From Rhodococcus globerulus NBRC 14531 (GTDB taxonomy: Bacteria > Actinomycetota > Actinomycetes > Mycobacteriales > Mycobacteriaceae): a stretch of 64,000 nt of DNA. Numbering within the stretch: position 1 is the stretch's first letter; each line of letters opens with the position of its first letter. Made by a program: the position numbers and the translations under genes. The notes under the pieces are model-generated. The model was not told the origin of the DNA, searched no databases, and saw only the letters and a list, made by a program, of their open reading frames with translations. This document shows positions 35,175 through 45,513 of the stretch, one piece after another. The DNA lies in the NCBI RefSeq assembly GCF_001894805.1, contig NZ_BCWX01000002.1, positions 310,001 through 374,000 of the forward strand, read 5' to 3'.

Positions 35175-37436
35175 ATGGCAACGCTCGCCGACAACTTGGA
35201 TCGGCTTCTGGGAAAGAAGACCGCGGACGCGTTGGCCGAGGCCTTCGAGATACGCACGGTCGAGGATCTCCTGCGCCACTATCCTCACCGGTACGCGTCG
35301 GCCGGTAAGGAACTTGCCGACAAAGAGCCCCCGGAGGGCGAGCACATCACGATCATTGCGCGGGTGGCGTCCGCGAGCGTGGTGAATATGAAGTCCCGGA
35401 CGGGGCAGATGCTCAAGGTCTCGCTCACGACGGACACACAGACCGTCGACGTCACCTTCTTCAATCCGTACAAGGTGAAGCACGCCATCAAGCCCGGCGT
35501 GCGGGCGATGTTCTCGGGCACAGTCAAGTACTTCCGGAACAAGTGGAGTTTGACGCACCCCAGTTATCTGATCCTTCCGGAACCCCGTGCCGGGGAAGAA
35601 GATTCGGTGGTTCCTTTGAAAGCCGTCAAAGGGGCCGGCGATCTCGCGGGGCTGGCCCGTGCCAGTTCGGGGCCGGGCGCCGAACTCGACTACTCGATTT
35701 TCGAGCGTGAGTTCATCCCGCTGTATCCGGCGACGCGCGAGGTGGAGAGCTGGACGATCATGCGGTGCGTCCGACAGGTTCTCGATCAGCTTGATCCGGT
35801 TCCCGAACCACTTCCGGCCGAGACTCTCGCCGAACATCATTTTGTCGGGCTGGACGAGGCACTGAGGACGGTGCACCTGCCCGATACCAAGGACGACATC
35901 GAACGTTCCCGCGAGCGATTGCGGTTCGACGAGGCGCTGTCTCTGCAGTTGGTTCTGGCGATGCGACGTCACGACAATTCCGAGCGGGTGGCACCGGCGT
36001 GCGTGCCTGTCGCAGGCGGTATCGCCGAGCAGTTCGAGGAGATGTTGCCGTTCACACTGACGGAAGGGCAGCAAGCCGTCGCCGCGGAAATCGCGGCCGA
36101 TCTCTCGCAGACTCACCCCATGAGCAGACTCCTTCAAGGTGAGGTGGGCTCGGGTAAGACCATCGTGGCGCTTCGGGCGATGCTGCAAGCGGTTGACGCG
36201 GGATATCAATGTGCACTACTCGCGCCTACCGAGGTGCTGGCCAATCAGCATGCCCGATCCCTGCGCGCGATGATGGGGCCGCTTGCAACCGGGGGAGAGT
36301 TGGGCTCGGCCGAGCACTCCACTCGTATCGCCTTGCTCACCGGTTCACTTCCGGTTGCCGCAAAACGTGCCGCGCTTCTCGACGCGGTGACCGGTGATGC
36401 GGGAATTGTCATCGGTACCCACGCGCTCATCCAGGACAGTGTCGAGTTCTTCAACCTCGGCATGGTTGTGGTCGACGAGCAGCACAGGTTCGGTGTGGAG
36501 CAACGAGATCACCTCCGCTCGCGTGCTCGCGACGGCCTGAGCCCCCACCTGCTGGTCATGACTGCTACTCCCATTCCGCGCACCATTGCCATGACGGTGC
36601 TCGGCGATCTGGAAGTATCCACCCTGCGCGAATTGCCTCGTGGGCGTAGCCCGATCAAGAGCAGCGTTGTGCCGGCAAAGCAGAAGCCCGCCTGGGTGGA
36701 TCGGGCGTGGGCACGAATTCGCGAGGACGTCGCAGACGGGCGTCAGGCCTACGTCGTGTGCTCCCGGATCGGTGACGGCGAGCCTGCCGCTGGCGAGGAC
36801 CAGTTCACCGAGGAGAAGCAACCCGAAACGAAGTCGGCAGTCGACGTCTTCGAGGAGTTGTCGAGCGGTCCGCTTTCCGAGCTGCGCGTCGGCCTCCTGC
36901 ACGGTCGCCTGCCGTCAGATGAGAAAGACGTGGTCATGAGCGCGTTCAACGTCGGCGACATCGATGTGCTCGTCTGCACCACCGTCGTGGAGGTCGGTGT
37001 GGACGTGCCGAACGCGACGGTCATGGTGATCGTCGACGCGGAGCGGTTCGGCGTCAGTCAGCTCCATCAGCTGCGTGGCCGTGTCGGCAGAGGAAAGCAC
37101 CAAGGGCTGTGCATTCTGGTGACGGGAAGCAACCCAGGTGGACCGGCGTACGAGCGGCTCTCTGCCGTTGCCGCCACCAATGACGGTTTCGAACTGGCAC
37201 AACTCGATCTCGCGACACGACGTGAGGGAGACATCCTCGGAGCGGCCCAATCCGGCACCACGTCCAATCTGCGGCTGCTCTCACTCATCGCGCACGGCGA
37301 CATTCTCGAATCCGCGCGAGACTTCGCGACCGGAGTTGTCGAACGCGACCCGACGCTCGCCCAGCACCCCGCACTTGCGTCGATGGTGAGCGCCGCTCTT
37401 GACTCCGATCGGATCGAATACCTCGAGAAATCGTGA
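35175..37436 (+). CDS. recG: ATP-dependent DNA helicase RecG
   Basis: 753 residues from ATG 35175 with GAGGAAA upstream. Wedge/OB domain at the N-terminus (IRTVEDLLRHYPHRYAS), then superfamily 2 motifs: Walker A LLQGEVGSGKTIVALRAML, APTEVLANQHA, GTHALIQDSVEF, Walker B MVVVDEQHRFGVEQRD, TATPIPRTIAMTVLGD, VGLLHGRLPSDEKD, TTVVEVGVDVPNATVM, and QLHQLRGRVGRG. Remodels stalled forks and Holliday junctions. It probably forms a unit with the upstream DAK2-type gene. Confidence 0.96.
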   Translation: MATLADNLDRLLGKKTADALAEAFEIRTVEDLLRHYPHRYASAGKELADKEPPEGEHITIIARVASASVVNMKSRTGQMLKVSLTTDTQTVDVTFFNPYKVKHAIKPGVRAMFSGTVKYFRNKWSLTHPSYLILPEPRAGEEDSVVPLKAVKGAGDLAGLARASSGPGAELDYSIFEREFIPLYPATREVESWTIMRCVRQVLDQLDPVPEPLPAETLAEHHFVGLDEALRTVHLPDTKDDIERSRERLRFDEALSLQLVLAMRRHDNSERVAPACVPVAGGIAEQFEEMLPFTLTEGQQAVAAEIAADLSQTHPMSRLLQGEVGSGKTIVALRAMLQAVDAGYQCALLAPTEVLANQHARSLRAMMGPLATGGELGSAEHSTRIALLTGSLPVAAKRAALLDAVTGDAGIVIGTHALIQDSVEFFNLGMVVVDEQHRFGVEQRDHLRSRARDGLSPHLLVMTATPIPRTIAMTVLGDLEVSTLRELPRGRSPIKSSVVPAKQKPAWVDRAWARIREDVADGRQAYVVCSRIGDGEPAAGEDQFTEEKQPETKSAVDVFEELSSGPLSELRVGLLHGRLPSDEKDVVMSAFNVGDIDVLVCTTVVEVGVDVPNATVMVIVDAERFGVSQLHQLRGRVGRGKHQGLCILVTGSNPGGPAYERLSAVAATNDGFELAQLDLATRREGDILGAAQSGTTSNLRLLSLIAHGDILESARDFATGVVERDPTLAQHPALASMVSAALDSDRIEYLEKS

Positions 37437-37523
37437 GAAGTATGACGGCAAACTGAATACGAATAGCGGCAGGACCATCGGGTTTGTTTCTCGATTCAGT
37501 CTACGATGTGGGACGCCGCGTGC

Positions 37524-37550
37524 TTGTACACACGGAATTCGCGGTAGTTT
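37524..37550 (+). promoter_or_regulatory. Candidate pyc promoter giving a leaderless message
   Basis: TTGTAC (37524-37529), a 15-nt spacer, and TAGTTT (37545-37550, TANNNT). The -10 ends 6 nt before the pyc ATG at 37557, and no Shine-Dalgarno is present in the TTTTCCCC segment between. Confidence 0.45.
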
Positions 37551-37556
37551 TTCCCC

Positions 37557-40500
37557 ATGTTCTCCAAAGTGCTCGTCGCCAACCGCGGCGAAATTGCGAT
37601 CCGCGCCTTCCGCGCCGCCTACGAACTAGGTGCTGGAACTGTCGCGGTGTTCCCGTACGAGGATCGGAACTCGATCCACCGCCTGAAGTCTGACGAGAGT
37701 TATCAGATCGGGGAGAAGGGGCACCCGGTTCGGGCGTACCTGTCGGTGGAGGAGATCGTGGCCGCGGCACAAAATGCCGGCGCTGACGCGATCTATCCCG
37801 GTTACGGGTTCCTGTCCGAGAATCCGGATCTGTCGGCTGCGTGTGCGGAGGCGGGCATCAAGTTCGTCGGCCCGTCCGCGGAGATCCTCGAGCTGACCGG
37901 TAACAAGGCGCGGGCGATTGCCGCAGCGAAGGCTGCGGGTCTGCCGGTGCTGGCGTCGTCGGAGCCGTCGTCGGATATCGACGAGTTGCTCGCGGCGGCC
38001 GAGGACATGACGTTCCCGATCTTCGTGAAAGCCGTCGCCGGTGGTGGTGGCCGCGGTATGCGCCGCGTAGCCGAGCGATCACTGCTCAAGGAATCCATCG
38101 AAGCCGCGGCGCGTGAAGCGGAATCCGCCTTCGGTGATCCGACGGTGTTCCTCGAGCAGGCTGTCATCGATCCCCGCCACATCGAAGTCCAGATCCTCGC
38201 CGACGAGCACGGCAATGTTATTCACCTGTTCGAGCGCGACTGCTCGTTGCAGCGTCGCCACCAGAAGGTGATCGAACTCGCCCCGGCCCCGAATCTGTCG
38301 GAGGAGTTGCGGGCCAAGATCTGCGCCGATGCCGTGGCTTTCGCGAAGCAGATCGGTTACACATGCGCCGGCACGGTGGAGTTCCTTCTCGACACCCGTG
38401 GCAATCACGTCTTCATCGAGATGAATCCGCGAATCCAGGTGGAGCACACGGTCACCGAAGAGGTCACCGATGTCGACCTCGTTCAGTCGCAGCTCCTGAT
38501 CGCGTCCGGTTCCACCCTCGACGACTTGGGTCTGACGCAGGACTCGATCAAGCTGCGCGGCGCGGCGCTGCAGTGCCGCATCACCACCGAGGACCCCGCC
38601 AACGGGTTCCGCCCCGACACGGGCCGGATCACCGCCTACCGCACGCCGGGTGGTGCCGGTATCCGCCTCGACGGCGGCGCAACTCTCGGTGCCGAGGTCG
38701 GCGCGTACTTCGACTCGATGCTGGTCAAGCTCACCTGCCGTGGACGCGACCTCGAGGCTGCCGTGGCGCGTGCGCGTCGCGCGGTCACGGAGTTCCGTAT
38801 CCGCGGCGTCTCGACGAACATCCCGTTCCTGCAAGCAGTTCTCGACGATCCGGACTTCAAGGCCGGGCGGGTCACGACCTCGTTCATCGAGGAACGTCCC
38901 CATCTGTTGACGCAGCGCTCCTCGGCGGACCGCGGTACCAAGATCCTCACGTACCTCGCCGACGTCACGGTCAACAAGCCGCACGGCGAACGTCCTTCCG
39001 CGGTGTACCCGCAGGACAAGCTGCCCAAGATCGATCTCTCGACTCCGCCGCCGGCCGGTAGCCGCCAGCGGTTGCTCGAACTCGGTCCGGAAGGATTCGC
39101 GAAGGCGCTGCGTGAGCAGAAGGCTGTTGCGGTCACCGACACCACGTTCCGTGACGCACACCAGTCGCTGTTGGCGACCCGCGTCCGCACCAGCGGTCTG
39201 CTCGACGTCGCCGGTCACGTTGCCCGGTTGACGCCGGAGCTGCTCTCCATCGAAGCGTGGGGCGGCGCGACATACGATGTGGGACTTCGCTTCCTGCACG
39301 AGGACCCGTGGTATCGGCTCGCCGCACTGCGCGAAGCGATCCCGAACATCAACCTGCAGATGCTGCTGCGTGGCCGAAACACGGTGGGCTACACGCCGTA
39401 TCCGGAAAAGGTCACCCGCGCCTTCGTGCAGGAAGCCACCGACACCGGTATCGACATTTTCCGAATCTTCGACGCGCTCAACAATGTCGACCAGATGCGG
39501 CCGGCCATCGACGCGGTCCGCGAGACCGGTACGGCCCTCGCCGAGGTTGCGCTGAGCTACACCGGCGACCTGTCGGATCCGAACGAAACGCTCTACACCC
39601 TCGACTACTACCTGAAGCTGGCCGAGGAAATCGTCAATGCCGGCGCACACGTCCTGGCGATCAAGGACATGGCCGGACTGCTCCGCGCCCCGGCCGCGAC
39701 CAAGCTCGTGACCGCGTTGCGCTCCAACTTCGATCTGCCGGTGCACGTTCACACGCATGACACCCCCGGTGGACAGTTGGCAACGTACTTCGCCGCCTGG
39801 CAGGCGGGCGCCGACGCCGTCGACGGTGCTTCGGCGGCTCTGGCGGGCACCACCAGCCAGCCAGCGCTGTCGGCCATCGTGGCTGCTGCTGCGCACTCGG
39901 AGTTCGACACCGGACTGAATCTGCAGAACGTGTGCGACCTAGAGCCGTACTGGGAGGCACTGCGAAAGGTGTACGCGCCGTTCGAGTCCGGGCTTCCGTC
40001 TCCGACCGGGCGCGTCTACACCCACGAGATCCCCGGTGGCCAACTCTCGAACCTGCGCACTCAGGCTGTGGCACTGGGCCTCGGTGACCGCTTCGAAGAA
40101 GTCGAAGCCAAGTACGCCGACGCCGACCGCATGCTCGGGCATCTGGTGAAGGTGACACCGTCGTCGAAGGTTGTCGGCGACCTCGCCCTGCACCTCGTCG
40201 GTGCCGGTGTTCCGTCGGAGGAATTTGCCGCCGACCCGGCCAAGTTCGACATCCCCGACTCGGTTGTCGGCTTCCTGCGCGGCGAACTGGGCACCCCGCC
40301 CGGCGGCTGGCCGGAACCGTTCCGCAGCAAGGCACTCGAGGGCCGCGGCCCCGCGAAGCCGGAGACGCCGCTCTCCGCCGCAGACGAGGCGCTGCTCGAA
40401 GGCTCGTCGAAGGACCGTCAGGGCGCGCTGAACCGTCTGCTGTTCCCCGGCCCGACCAAGGAATTCCTCGAGCACCGCGACAAGTACGGAGACACCTCGC

Positions 40501-40961
40501 GGCTCTCGGCGAACCAGTTCTTCTACGGCCTGCGCCGCGGTGAAGAACATCGCGTCGAACTCACACCTGGTGTGCAGTTGATCATCGGACTCGAAGCGAT
40601 CTCCGAACCCGACGAGCGCGGCTACCGCACCGTGATGTGCATTCTCAACGGACAGTTGCGTCCGGTCTCCATCCGGGACCGGTCCATCGCCAGCGATGTG
40701 CCCGTGGCGGAGAAGGCCGACAAGAACAACCCAGGTCACGTGGCCGCACCGTTCGCGGGCGTCGTGACGCTCGCGGTGAAGGAAGGCCAGAAGATCGAGG
40801 CCGGTGACACCGTCGCCACCATCGAAGCAATGAAGATGGAAGCGGCGATCACCACACCGCGCGGCGGCATCGTCTCCCGCATCGCGATCAGCGCAGTCCA
40901 GCAAGTCGAAGGCGGCGACCTCCTCGTTGTCGTCTCCACCGGGGAGAGCGCCGCAGAGTGA
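37557..40961 (+). CDS. pyc: Pyruvate carboxylase
   Basis: 1134 residues, the full tripartite length. Biotin carboxylase domain at the N-terminus (FSKVLVANRGEIAIRAFRAA, KAVAGGGGRGMRRV, FIEMNPRIQVEHTVTE). Carboxyltransferase domain from about residue 525 (TDTTFRDAHQSLLATRVRT, HVHTHDTPGGQL with the metal-binding His pair, and IKDMAG). C-terminal biotinyl domain with IEAMKMEAAI; the biotinylated Lys is K1093. Converts pyruvate to oxaloacetate with ATP and bicarbonate for anaplerosis. Probably leaderless from a TAGTTT -10. It overlaps rsmD by GTGA. Confidence 0.97.
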   Translation: MFSKVLVANRGEIAIRAFRAAYELGAGTVAVFPYEDRNSIHRLKSDESYQIGEKGHPVRAYLSVEEIVAAAQNAGADAIYPGYGFLSENPDLSAACAEAGIKFVGPSAEILELTGNKARAIAAAKAAGLPVLASSEPSSDIDELLAAAEDMTFPIFVKAVAGGGGRGMRRVAERSLLKESIEAAAREAESAFGDPTVFLEQAVIDPRHIEVQILADEHGNVIHLFERDCSLQRRHQKVIELAPAPNLSEELRAKICADAVAFAKQIGYTCAGTVEFLLDTRGNHVFIEMNPRIQVEHTVTEEVTDVDLVQSQLLIASGSTLDDLGLTQDSIKLRGAALQCRITTEDPANGFRPDTGRITAYRTPGGAGIRLDGGATLGAEVGAYFDSMLVKLTCRGRDLEAAVARARRAVTEFRIRGVSTNIPFLQAVLDDPDFKAGRVTTSFIEERPHLLTQRSSADRGTKILTYLADVTVNKPHGERPSAVYPQDKLPKIDLSTPPPAGSRQRLLELGPEGFAKALREQKAVAVTDTTFRDAHQSLLATRVRTSGLLDVAGHVARLTPELLSIEAWGGATYDVGLRFLHEDPWYRLAALREAIPNINLQMLLRGRNTVGYTPYPEKVTRAFVQEATDTGIDIFRIFDALNNVDQMRPAIDAVRETGTALAEVALSYTGDLSDPNETLYTLDYYLKLAEEIVNAGAHVLAIKDMAGLLRAPAATKLVTALRSNFDLPVHVHTHDTPGGQLATYFAAWQAGADAVDGASAALAGTTSQPALSAIVAAAAHSEFDTGLNLQNVCDLEPYWEALRKVYAPFESGLPSPTGRVYTHEIPGGQLSNLRTQAVALGLGDRFEEVEAKYADADRMLGHLVKVTPSSKVVGDLALHLVGAGVPSEEFAADPAKFDIPDSVVGFLRGELGTPPGGWPEPFRSKALEGRGPAKPETPLSAADEALLEGSSKDRQGALNRLLFPGPTKEFLEHRDKYGDTSRLSANQFFYGLRRGEEHRVELTPGVQLIIGLEAISEPDERGYRTVMCILNGQLRPVSIRDRSIASDVPVAEKADKNNPGHVAAPFAGVVTLAVKEGQKIEAGDTVATIEAMKMEAAITTPRGGIVSRIAISAVQQVEGGDLLVVVSTGESAAE

Positions 40962-41524
40962 CACGCATTATCTCGGGACTCGCAGGCGGTCGCCGCCTGC
41001 GAGTCCCGCCGAGCGGAACCCGGCCCACCTCGGACCGGGTCCGCGAGGCGCTTTTCAGTGCGCTCGAAGCGCGTATCGACCTCGACGGCTGTGCTGTCCT
41101 CGACCTGTTTGCCGGTTCCGGAGCCCTTGGCCTCGAAGCACTCTCCCGCGGTGCGGAGCACGTGATGCTCGTCGAGTCCGACGCAAAGGCAGCAGCAGTG
41201 ATCAAGGACAACATCGGTGTTGTCGGGCTGCCTGGCGCGGTCCTGCGGGCAGCGCCGGTCGCTGCGGTCGTCTCCGGTCCGAGTGCTCGTGAATACGACA
41301 TCGTCATCGCAGACCCGCCGTACGCGGTGACCGACGACGCGGTGGTGTCCATCCTCCAACACCTTCAGACAAACAAGTGGGTGGGGGAGGGCACGATCGT
41401 CGTTCTCGAGCGGTCGTCCCGATCACCGGAGACCGTCTGGCCGCACGGGTTCGAACCCGTCAAGGCGAAGAAGTACGGCGAGGCCAGGATCGAACTCGCA
41501 ACCTGCTACGGTCTGGACTCATGA
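40958..41524 (+). CDS. rsmD: 16S rRNA (guanine966-N2)-methyltransferase
   Basis: 188 residues from GTG 40958, overlapping pyc stop by 4 bp. Rossmann methyltransferase: [36 protein letters not shown]-binding [20 protein letters not shown], and catalytic VIADPPYAV. Methylates G966 of 16S rRNA. Its stop overlaps coaD (ATGA); the rsmD-coaD pair is conserved widely in bacteria. Confidence 0.95.
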   Translation: MTRIISGLAGGRRLRVPPSGTRPTSDRVREALFSALEARIDLDGCAVLDLFAGSGALGLEALSRGAEHVMLVESDAKAAAVIKDNIGVVGLPGAVLRAAPVAAVVSGPSAREYDIVIADPPYAVTDDAVVSILQHLQTNKWVGEGTIVVLERSSRSPETVWPHGFEPVKAKKYGEARIELATCYGLDS

Positions 41525-42015
41525 CTGGCGCCGTTTGCCCCGGATCCTTCGACCCTGTGACCAATGGTCACCTCGACGTAATCGGAAGAGTTGCTGCGCA
41601 ATTCGACGAGGTCGTGGTCACCGTGATGATCAACAAGAACAAGCGCGGAATGTTCACCGTCGACGAGCGTATCGAGATGCTCGAAGACGCGACGAGCCAC
41701 CTGCCCAACGTTCGAGTGACGTCATGGCACGGGCTTCTGGTCGACTACGCGAAGCAAGAGGGGATCACCGCGATCGTCAAGGGTCTGCGCGGCGCCAACG
41801 ACTTCGACTACGAACTGCAGATGGCGCAGATGAACAAGAAGCTCAGCGGTGTCGACACGTTGTTCGTCGCAACCAACCCCACCTACAGCTACCTGTCCAG
41901 CTCACTGGTCAAGGAAGTTGCCACCTTCGGTGGTGATGTCGCTGACATGTTGCCCGCAAAAGTGCATGCCCGATTGCTCGACCGCATCGCTGAACGGGCA
42001 GCCGAAAACAGCTGA
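41521..42015 (+). CDS. coaD: Phosphopantetheine adenylyltransferase
   Basis: 164 residues from ATG 41521, overlapping the rsmD stop. Nucleotidyltransferase with [20 protein letters not shown] (T/HxGH motif NGHL), [19 protein letters not shown] and the second nucleotide motif [14 protein letters not shown]. Forms dephospho-CoA from 4'-phosphopantetheine and ATP, the penultimate CoA step. Confidence 0.96.
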   Translation: MTGAVCPGSFDPVTNGHLDVIGRVAAQFDEVVVTVMINKNKRGMFTVDERIEMLEDATSHLPNVRVTSWHGLLVDYAKQEGITAIVKGLRGANDFDYELQMAQMNKKLSGVDTLFVATNPTYSYLSSSLVKEVATFGGDVADMLPAKVHARLLDRIAERAAENS

Positions 42016-42150
42016 TACCCGACACACCGCCCCCAGACGCACCTGGTGGGCCGATCTTCCGGCAAACTTGTCGACAAGGAACGGGCGCAGATCCAGGTGG
42101 ATCGGTGACGATGTGGGCCGATAGTTGGCCGGTGAAGATTGGGGTTGCTT

Positions 42151-42912
42151 GTGTACCGGGTATTCGAGGCGCTTGACGAACTGGTCGCGATTGTCGAAGA
42201 GGCACGAGGCGTTCCGATGACTGCCGGGTGCGTCGTCCCACGCGGCGACGTGCTCGAACTGCTCGACGACGTCCGTGACGCTATTCCGAGTGAGCTGGAC
42301 GACGCCCAGGACGTCCTCGACCATCGTGACAAGTTGGTCTCGGACGCGCGTTCCACGGCGGACAAAACCGTCAGCAGTGCCAACGCGGAAGCAACGTCGA
42401 CGGTCGAGAATGCCCGCGACGACGCCGATCGCATCCTGTCCGACGCCAAGGCTCAGGCGGACCGCATGGTCGCCGAGGCCAGCGCTCACGCCGATCAGTT
42501 GGTCGCCGATGCCGAGGCGGAAGCCGAGCGCACGGTCACCGACGGTCGACGCGAGTACGACGCCGTCACTGCTCGCGCGCGCGACGAGTCCGATCGCATG
42601 ATCGAAGCAGGAAAGGCGTCGTACGACCGCTCGGTTTCCGACGGAGCCGAGGAGCAGGCACGTCTGGTTTCCCAGACCGAGGTCGTCCAGACCGCGCGCG
42701 CCGAGTCGGCTCGGGTGATCGACGCCGCGCACGCGGAATCTGATCGAATGCGCTCGGAGTGCGATCTGTACGTCGACACCAAACTTGCCGAGTTCGAGGA
42801 GTTCCTCAACGGGACTGTTCGATCCGTCGGGCGCGGTCGTCAGCAATTGCGGACGGGTTCGGGTGTGCCCGACTACCTCGACGACGATCGCCGCCAGGAG
42901 CGTCGCCGATAG
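42151..42912 (+). CDS. sepIVA: SepIVA-like DivIVA-family coiled-coil division protein
   Basis: 253 residues from GTG 42151; a TTG at 42139 would add four residues. N-terminal YRVFEALDELVAIVEEARGVPMTAGCVVPRGDVLELLDDV is highly characteristic (given here in part; residues 2-41). It is followed by a long Ala/Glu/Asp/Arg-rich coiled coil (about residues 60-225) with repeated ADKTVSSANAEA-like heptads. The mycobacterial homologue SepIVA (Rv2927c, from memory) is needed for septation and polar growth. coaD-sepIVA-DUF177-rpmF-rnc-mutM agrees with the mycolata gene order. Confidence 0.88.
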   Translation: MYRVFEALDELVAIVEEARGVPMTAGCVVPRGDVLELLDDVRDAIPSELDDAQDVLDHRDKLVSDARSTADKTVSSANAEATSTVENARDDADRILSDAKAQADRMVAEASAHADQLVADAEAEAERTVTDGRREYDAVTARARDESDRMIEAGKASYDRSVSDGAEEQARLVSQTEVVQTARAESARVIDAAHAESDRMRSECDLYVDTKLAEFEEFLNGTVRSVGRGRQQLRTGSGVPDYLDDDRRQERRR

Positions 42913-42999
42913 GGTCCTTCACCGGATTGGGCCTGCTGTGCACTGTCGGGTATTGTGGGGTGGTTGCCCATCCAGTTTCAACAGTTAGGTGAGTTCTCT

Positions 43000-43611
43000 T
43001 TGTCAACGCATCGTCGTCATTCATCGCATCAGTCAACTGATGCGGGATTCTTGCTGGACACCGTCAAGTTAGGTCGGCGTCCAGGGTCGATGCGCACTGT
43101 CGAGAGAACGATCCAGTCGCCGAATCGCATCGGTCTCGATCTCATCGCGATCGAAGCAGGTTCGGACATAGATCTCGATCTTCGTATGGAAGCGGTATCC
43201 GAGGGCGTTCTCGTCACCGGTACCGTGCACGCACCCACTACGGGTGAGTGCTCGCGGTGTCTCGAGCCGTTCACGAGCGTTGTGGACGTCTATCTCACGG
43301 AGTTGTTCGCTTACCCGGACAGCGTCACCGAGGAGACAACCGAAGAGGGCGAGGTCTACCAGGTCGAAGACGAAGAAATCGATCTGGAACCGGTCATCGT
43401 CGATGCAGTCGGACTGGCGCTTCCGCTCCAGCCTTTGTGCAGTGACGATTGCCTGGGATTGTGCTCAGAATGTGGCATTCGCCTGGCGATTGCGGAATCT
43501 GGGCATGGGCATGACATACTTGATCCTCGCTGGGCTGGTCTCGCGGCCAAATTTGGCGTGGAATCAAACACCAGTGAAAATCTTGTGATCACCGAAGCCG
43601 AGGAGAAGTAG
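43000..43611 (+). CDS. DUF177 (YceD-like) protein
   Basis: 203 residues if TTG 43000 is the start, with AGGTGAG at 42987-42993 ideally spaced; the frame stays open further upstream to 42955. DUF177 features: [40 protein letters not shown], acidic [19 protein letters not shown], then [17 protein letters not shown] and [10 protein letters not shown]. The Cys clusters suggest zinc. DUF177 genes are nearly always just upstream of rpmF, and the family has been linked to 23S rRNA/ribosome assembly. It lies 2 bp before rpmF, so certainly co-transcribed. Confidence 0.9.
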   Translation: MSTHRRHSSHQSTDAGFLLDTVKLGRRPGSMRTVERTIQSPNRIGLDLIAIEAGSDIDLDLRMEAVSEGVLVTGTVHAPTTGECSRCLEPFTSVVDVYLTELFAYPDSVTEETTEEGEVYQVEDEEIDLEPVIVDAVGLALPLQPLCSDDCLGLCSECGIRLAIAESGHGHDILDPRWAGLAAKFGVESNTSENLVITEAEEK

Positions 43612-43613
43612 AA

Positions 43614-43796
43614 GTGGCTGTCCCCAAGCGCAAAATGTCGCGATCCAACACGCGGTCGCGTCGTAGCCAGTGGAAGACCACTGTGCCCACCCTCGTTACC
43701 TGCCCCAACCGTGGCTGTGGCGAGCAGACCTTGCCCCACATCGCGTGCCCGTCCTGCGGTACGTACAAGGGCCGCCAGGTAACCGCTGCTGTCTAG
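43614..43796 (+). CDS. rpmF: Ribosomal protein L32, zinc-binding (C+) type
   Basis: 60 residues from GTG 43614 with AGGAGAAGTAGA upstream. [20 protein letters not shown], then [23 protein letters not shown]: four cysteines (C30, C35, C45, C48) for a zinc ribbon with an unusual CxxxxC first pair. Large subunit protein; second zinc-type ribosomal protein in this window, with rpmB. Confidence 0.96.
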   Translation: MAVPKRKMSRSNTRSRRSQWKTTVPTLVTCPNRGCGEQTLPHIACPSCGTYKGRQVTAAV

Positions 43797-43815
43797 TTCT
43801 CCACGGAGAAAGACT

Positions 43816-44589
43816 ATGACGAGCGACAATACAGTTTCAGCCGTTGGCGGCGAGGGCAATCACGACACGCTCCTCGCCGCTATCGGCGTCGATATAGAGC
43901 CTGGCCTCTTGACGCTGGCTCTCACCCACCGCTCGTATGCATACGAGAACGGTGGACTGCCGACAAACGAGCGCCTCGAGTTCCTCGGGGATTCCGTTCT
44001 CGGTCTCACTGTTACCGAAAATCTTTACCTGTCACACCCGGCCAAGTCCGAAGGTGACCTCGCCAAGATTCGTGCGAGCGTAGTCAACATGCACGCTCTG
44101 GCCGAGGTTGCGCGGACTTTGGGTGAAGGTGGACTCGGAGCGCATCTGCTTCTGGGCAAGGGCGAGGAAATGACGGGTGGCCGTGACAAGCCGTCCATCC
44201 TCGCCGACGGTATGGAATCCATTCTTGGCGCCATCCACTTGCAGCACGGAATCGATACCGCGCGCCGTGTGGTCCTCGACCTGTTCGACGACCTTCTGAC
44301 CCGTGCTCCGCTTCTGGGTGCCGGTTTGGACTGGAAGACGAGTCTGCAGGAGTTGACCGCAGAACACAGTGCCGGTGTTCCCGTGTACGAGATCACGGCT
44401 ACCGGCCCCGATCACGACAAGGAATTCACCGCCACTGTGCTTATCAGCGGCAATCCCTTGGGTGTCGGTGTCGGTCGGTCCAAGAAGGAAGCCGAGCAGA
44501 AGGCAGCAAGTACGGCATGGAAAGCGATGTCGGAGAAGGCTTCCGAGGGCGCTGCTGTAGCCGATGCTCCTGTCGATCTTGCCGGCTGA
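43816..44589 (+). CDS. rnc: Ribonuclease III
   Basis: 257 residues from ATG 43816 with CGGAGAAAG upstream. Catalytic domain with [14 protein letters not shown], signature [16 protein letters not shown], and [17 protein letters not shown]-terminal dsRNA-binding domain ([38 protein letters not shown]), followed by a short Ala-rich tail. Processes rRNA and structured RNAs. Ten bases separate it from mutM. Confidence 0.96.
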   Translation: MTSDNTVSAVGGEGNHDTLLAAIGVDIEPGLLTLALTHRSYAYENGGLPTNERLEFLGDSVLGLTVTENLYLSHPAKSEGDLAKIRASVVNMHALAEVARTLGEGGLGAHLLLGKGEEMTGGRDKPSILADGMESILGAIHLQHGIDTARRVVLDLFDDLLTRAPLLGAGLDWKTSLQELTAEHSAGVPVYEITATGPDHDKEFTATVLISGNPLGVGVGRSKKEAEQKAASTAWKAMSEKASEGAAVADAPVDLAG

Positions 44590-44598
44590 GTTCTTCTC

Positions 44599-45471
44599 TT
44601 GCCTGAACTTCCCGAAGTCGAAGTCGTTCGCCGCGGCCTACAGTCTCACGCTGTAGGTGCGGCGATCGAGGCTGTCGAAGTTCTCCATCCCCGCGCTATT
44701 CGCCGCCACGTTCTCGGGTCCGACGACCTGATCGGGCAGTTGACCGGACAGACCATCGCCTCGGCCGAGCGCCGCGGCAAATACCTGTGGCTGGTTCTGG
44801 AACCTGCCGGTGTCGGTGTAGTGGTTCACCTCGGGATGAGCGGTCAGATGCTCGTTCAGCCGCCCACTGTGGACTGGGAAAAGCACCTTCGTATCCGACT
44901 GGCTCTCGATTCCGGAGCCGATCTTCGGTTTGTCGATCAGCGCACCTTCGGTGGCTGGTCGATTTCGCCGTTGGTCGAGGTGGACGGGACGCTGTTGCCG
45001 GAGTCGGTCGCACACATCGCACGTGACCCGATGGACGAGGCATTCGATCTCGAATCGGTGGTGAGCGTTCTGCGCGGCAAGCACACCGAAATCAAACGTG
45101 CACTGCTCGATCAAACCGTGGTCTCCGGTATCGGCAACATTTATGCCGACGAATCATTGTGGCGGGCAAAGGTTCACGGCAACAGAATCGCCGAAACCCT
45201 GACAAAGCCTAAGCTGCGTGAGCTCGTGACGGCGGCCCGCAGTGTCATGGGTGAGGCGCTCGAGCAGGGCGGCACGTCCTTCGACGCGTTGTACGTCAAC
45301 GTGAACGGCGAATCCGGCTACTTCGATCGCTCACTCTCGGCGTACGGGCAGGAAAATTTGCCGTGCCCGCGGTGTGGTGCGCCCATTCGGCGTGAGAAGT
45401 TCATGAATCGATCGTCGTTCAGTTGCCCGCGCTGCCAACCGGCACCCAGATCGCGGCGAAACGTAGCGTAG
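44599..45471 (+). CDS. mutM: Formamidopyrimidine-DNA glycosylase
   Basis: 290 residues from a TTG at 44599. The start is fixed by chemistry: the mature enzyme needs Pro immediately after the initiator, and TTG-CCT-GAA gives [14 protein letters not shown] with catalytic Pro2/Glu3. No strong ribosome site is visible, so expression may depend on rnc. Other motifs: [49 protein letters not shown], and the C-terminal zinc finger [13 protein letters not shown]...SCPRC. Excises 8-oxoguanine and ring-opened purines. Confidence 0.96.
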   Translation: MPELPEVEVVRRGLQSHAVGAAIEAVEVLHPRAIRRHVLGSDDLIGQLTGQTIASAERRGKYLWLVLEPAGVGVVVHLGMSGQMLVQPPTVDWEKHLRIRLALDSGADLRFVDQRTFGGWSISPLVEVDGTLLPESVAHIARDPMDEAFDLESVVSVLRGKHTEIKRALLDQTVVSGIGNIYADESLWRAKVHGNRIAETLTKPKLRELVTAARSVMGEALEQGGTSFDALYVNVNGESGYFDRSLSAYGQENLPCPRCGAPIRREKFMNRSSFSCPRCQPAPRSRRNVA

Positions 45472-45513
45472 GTCGTCGCACTCGCCACTGCAGAAGGGTG
45501 GCAAGATTGCGGC

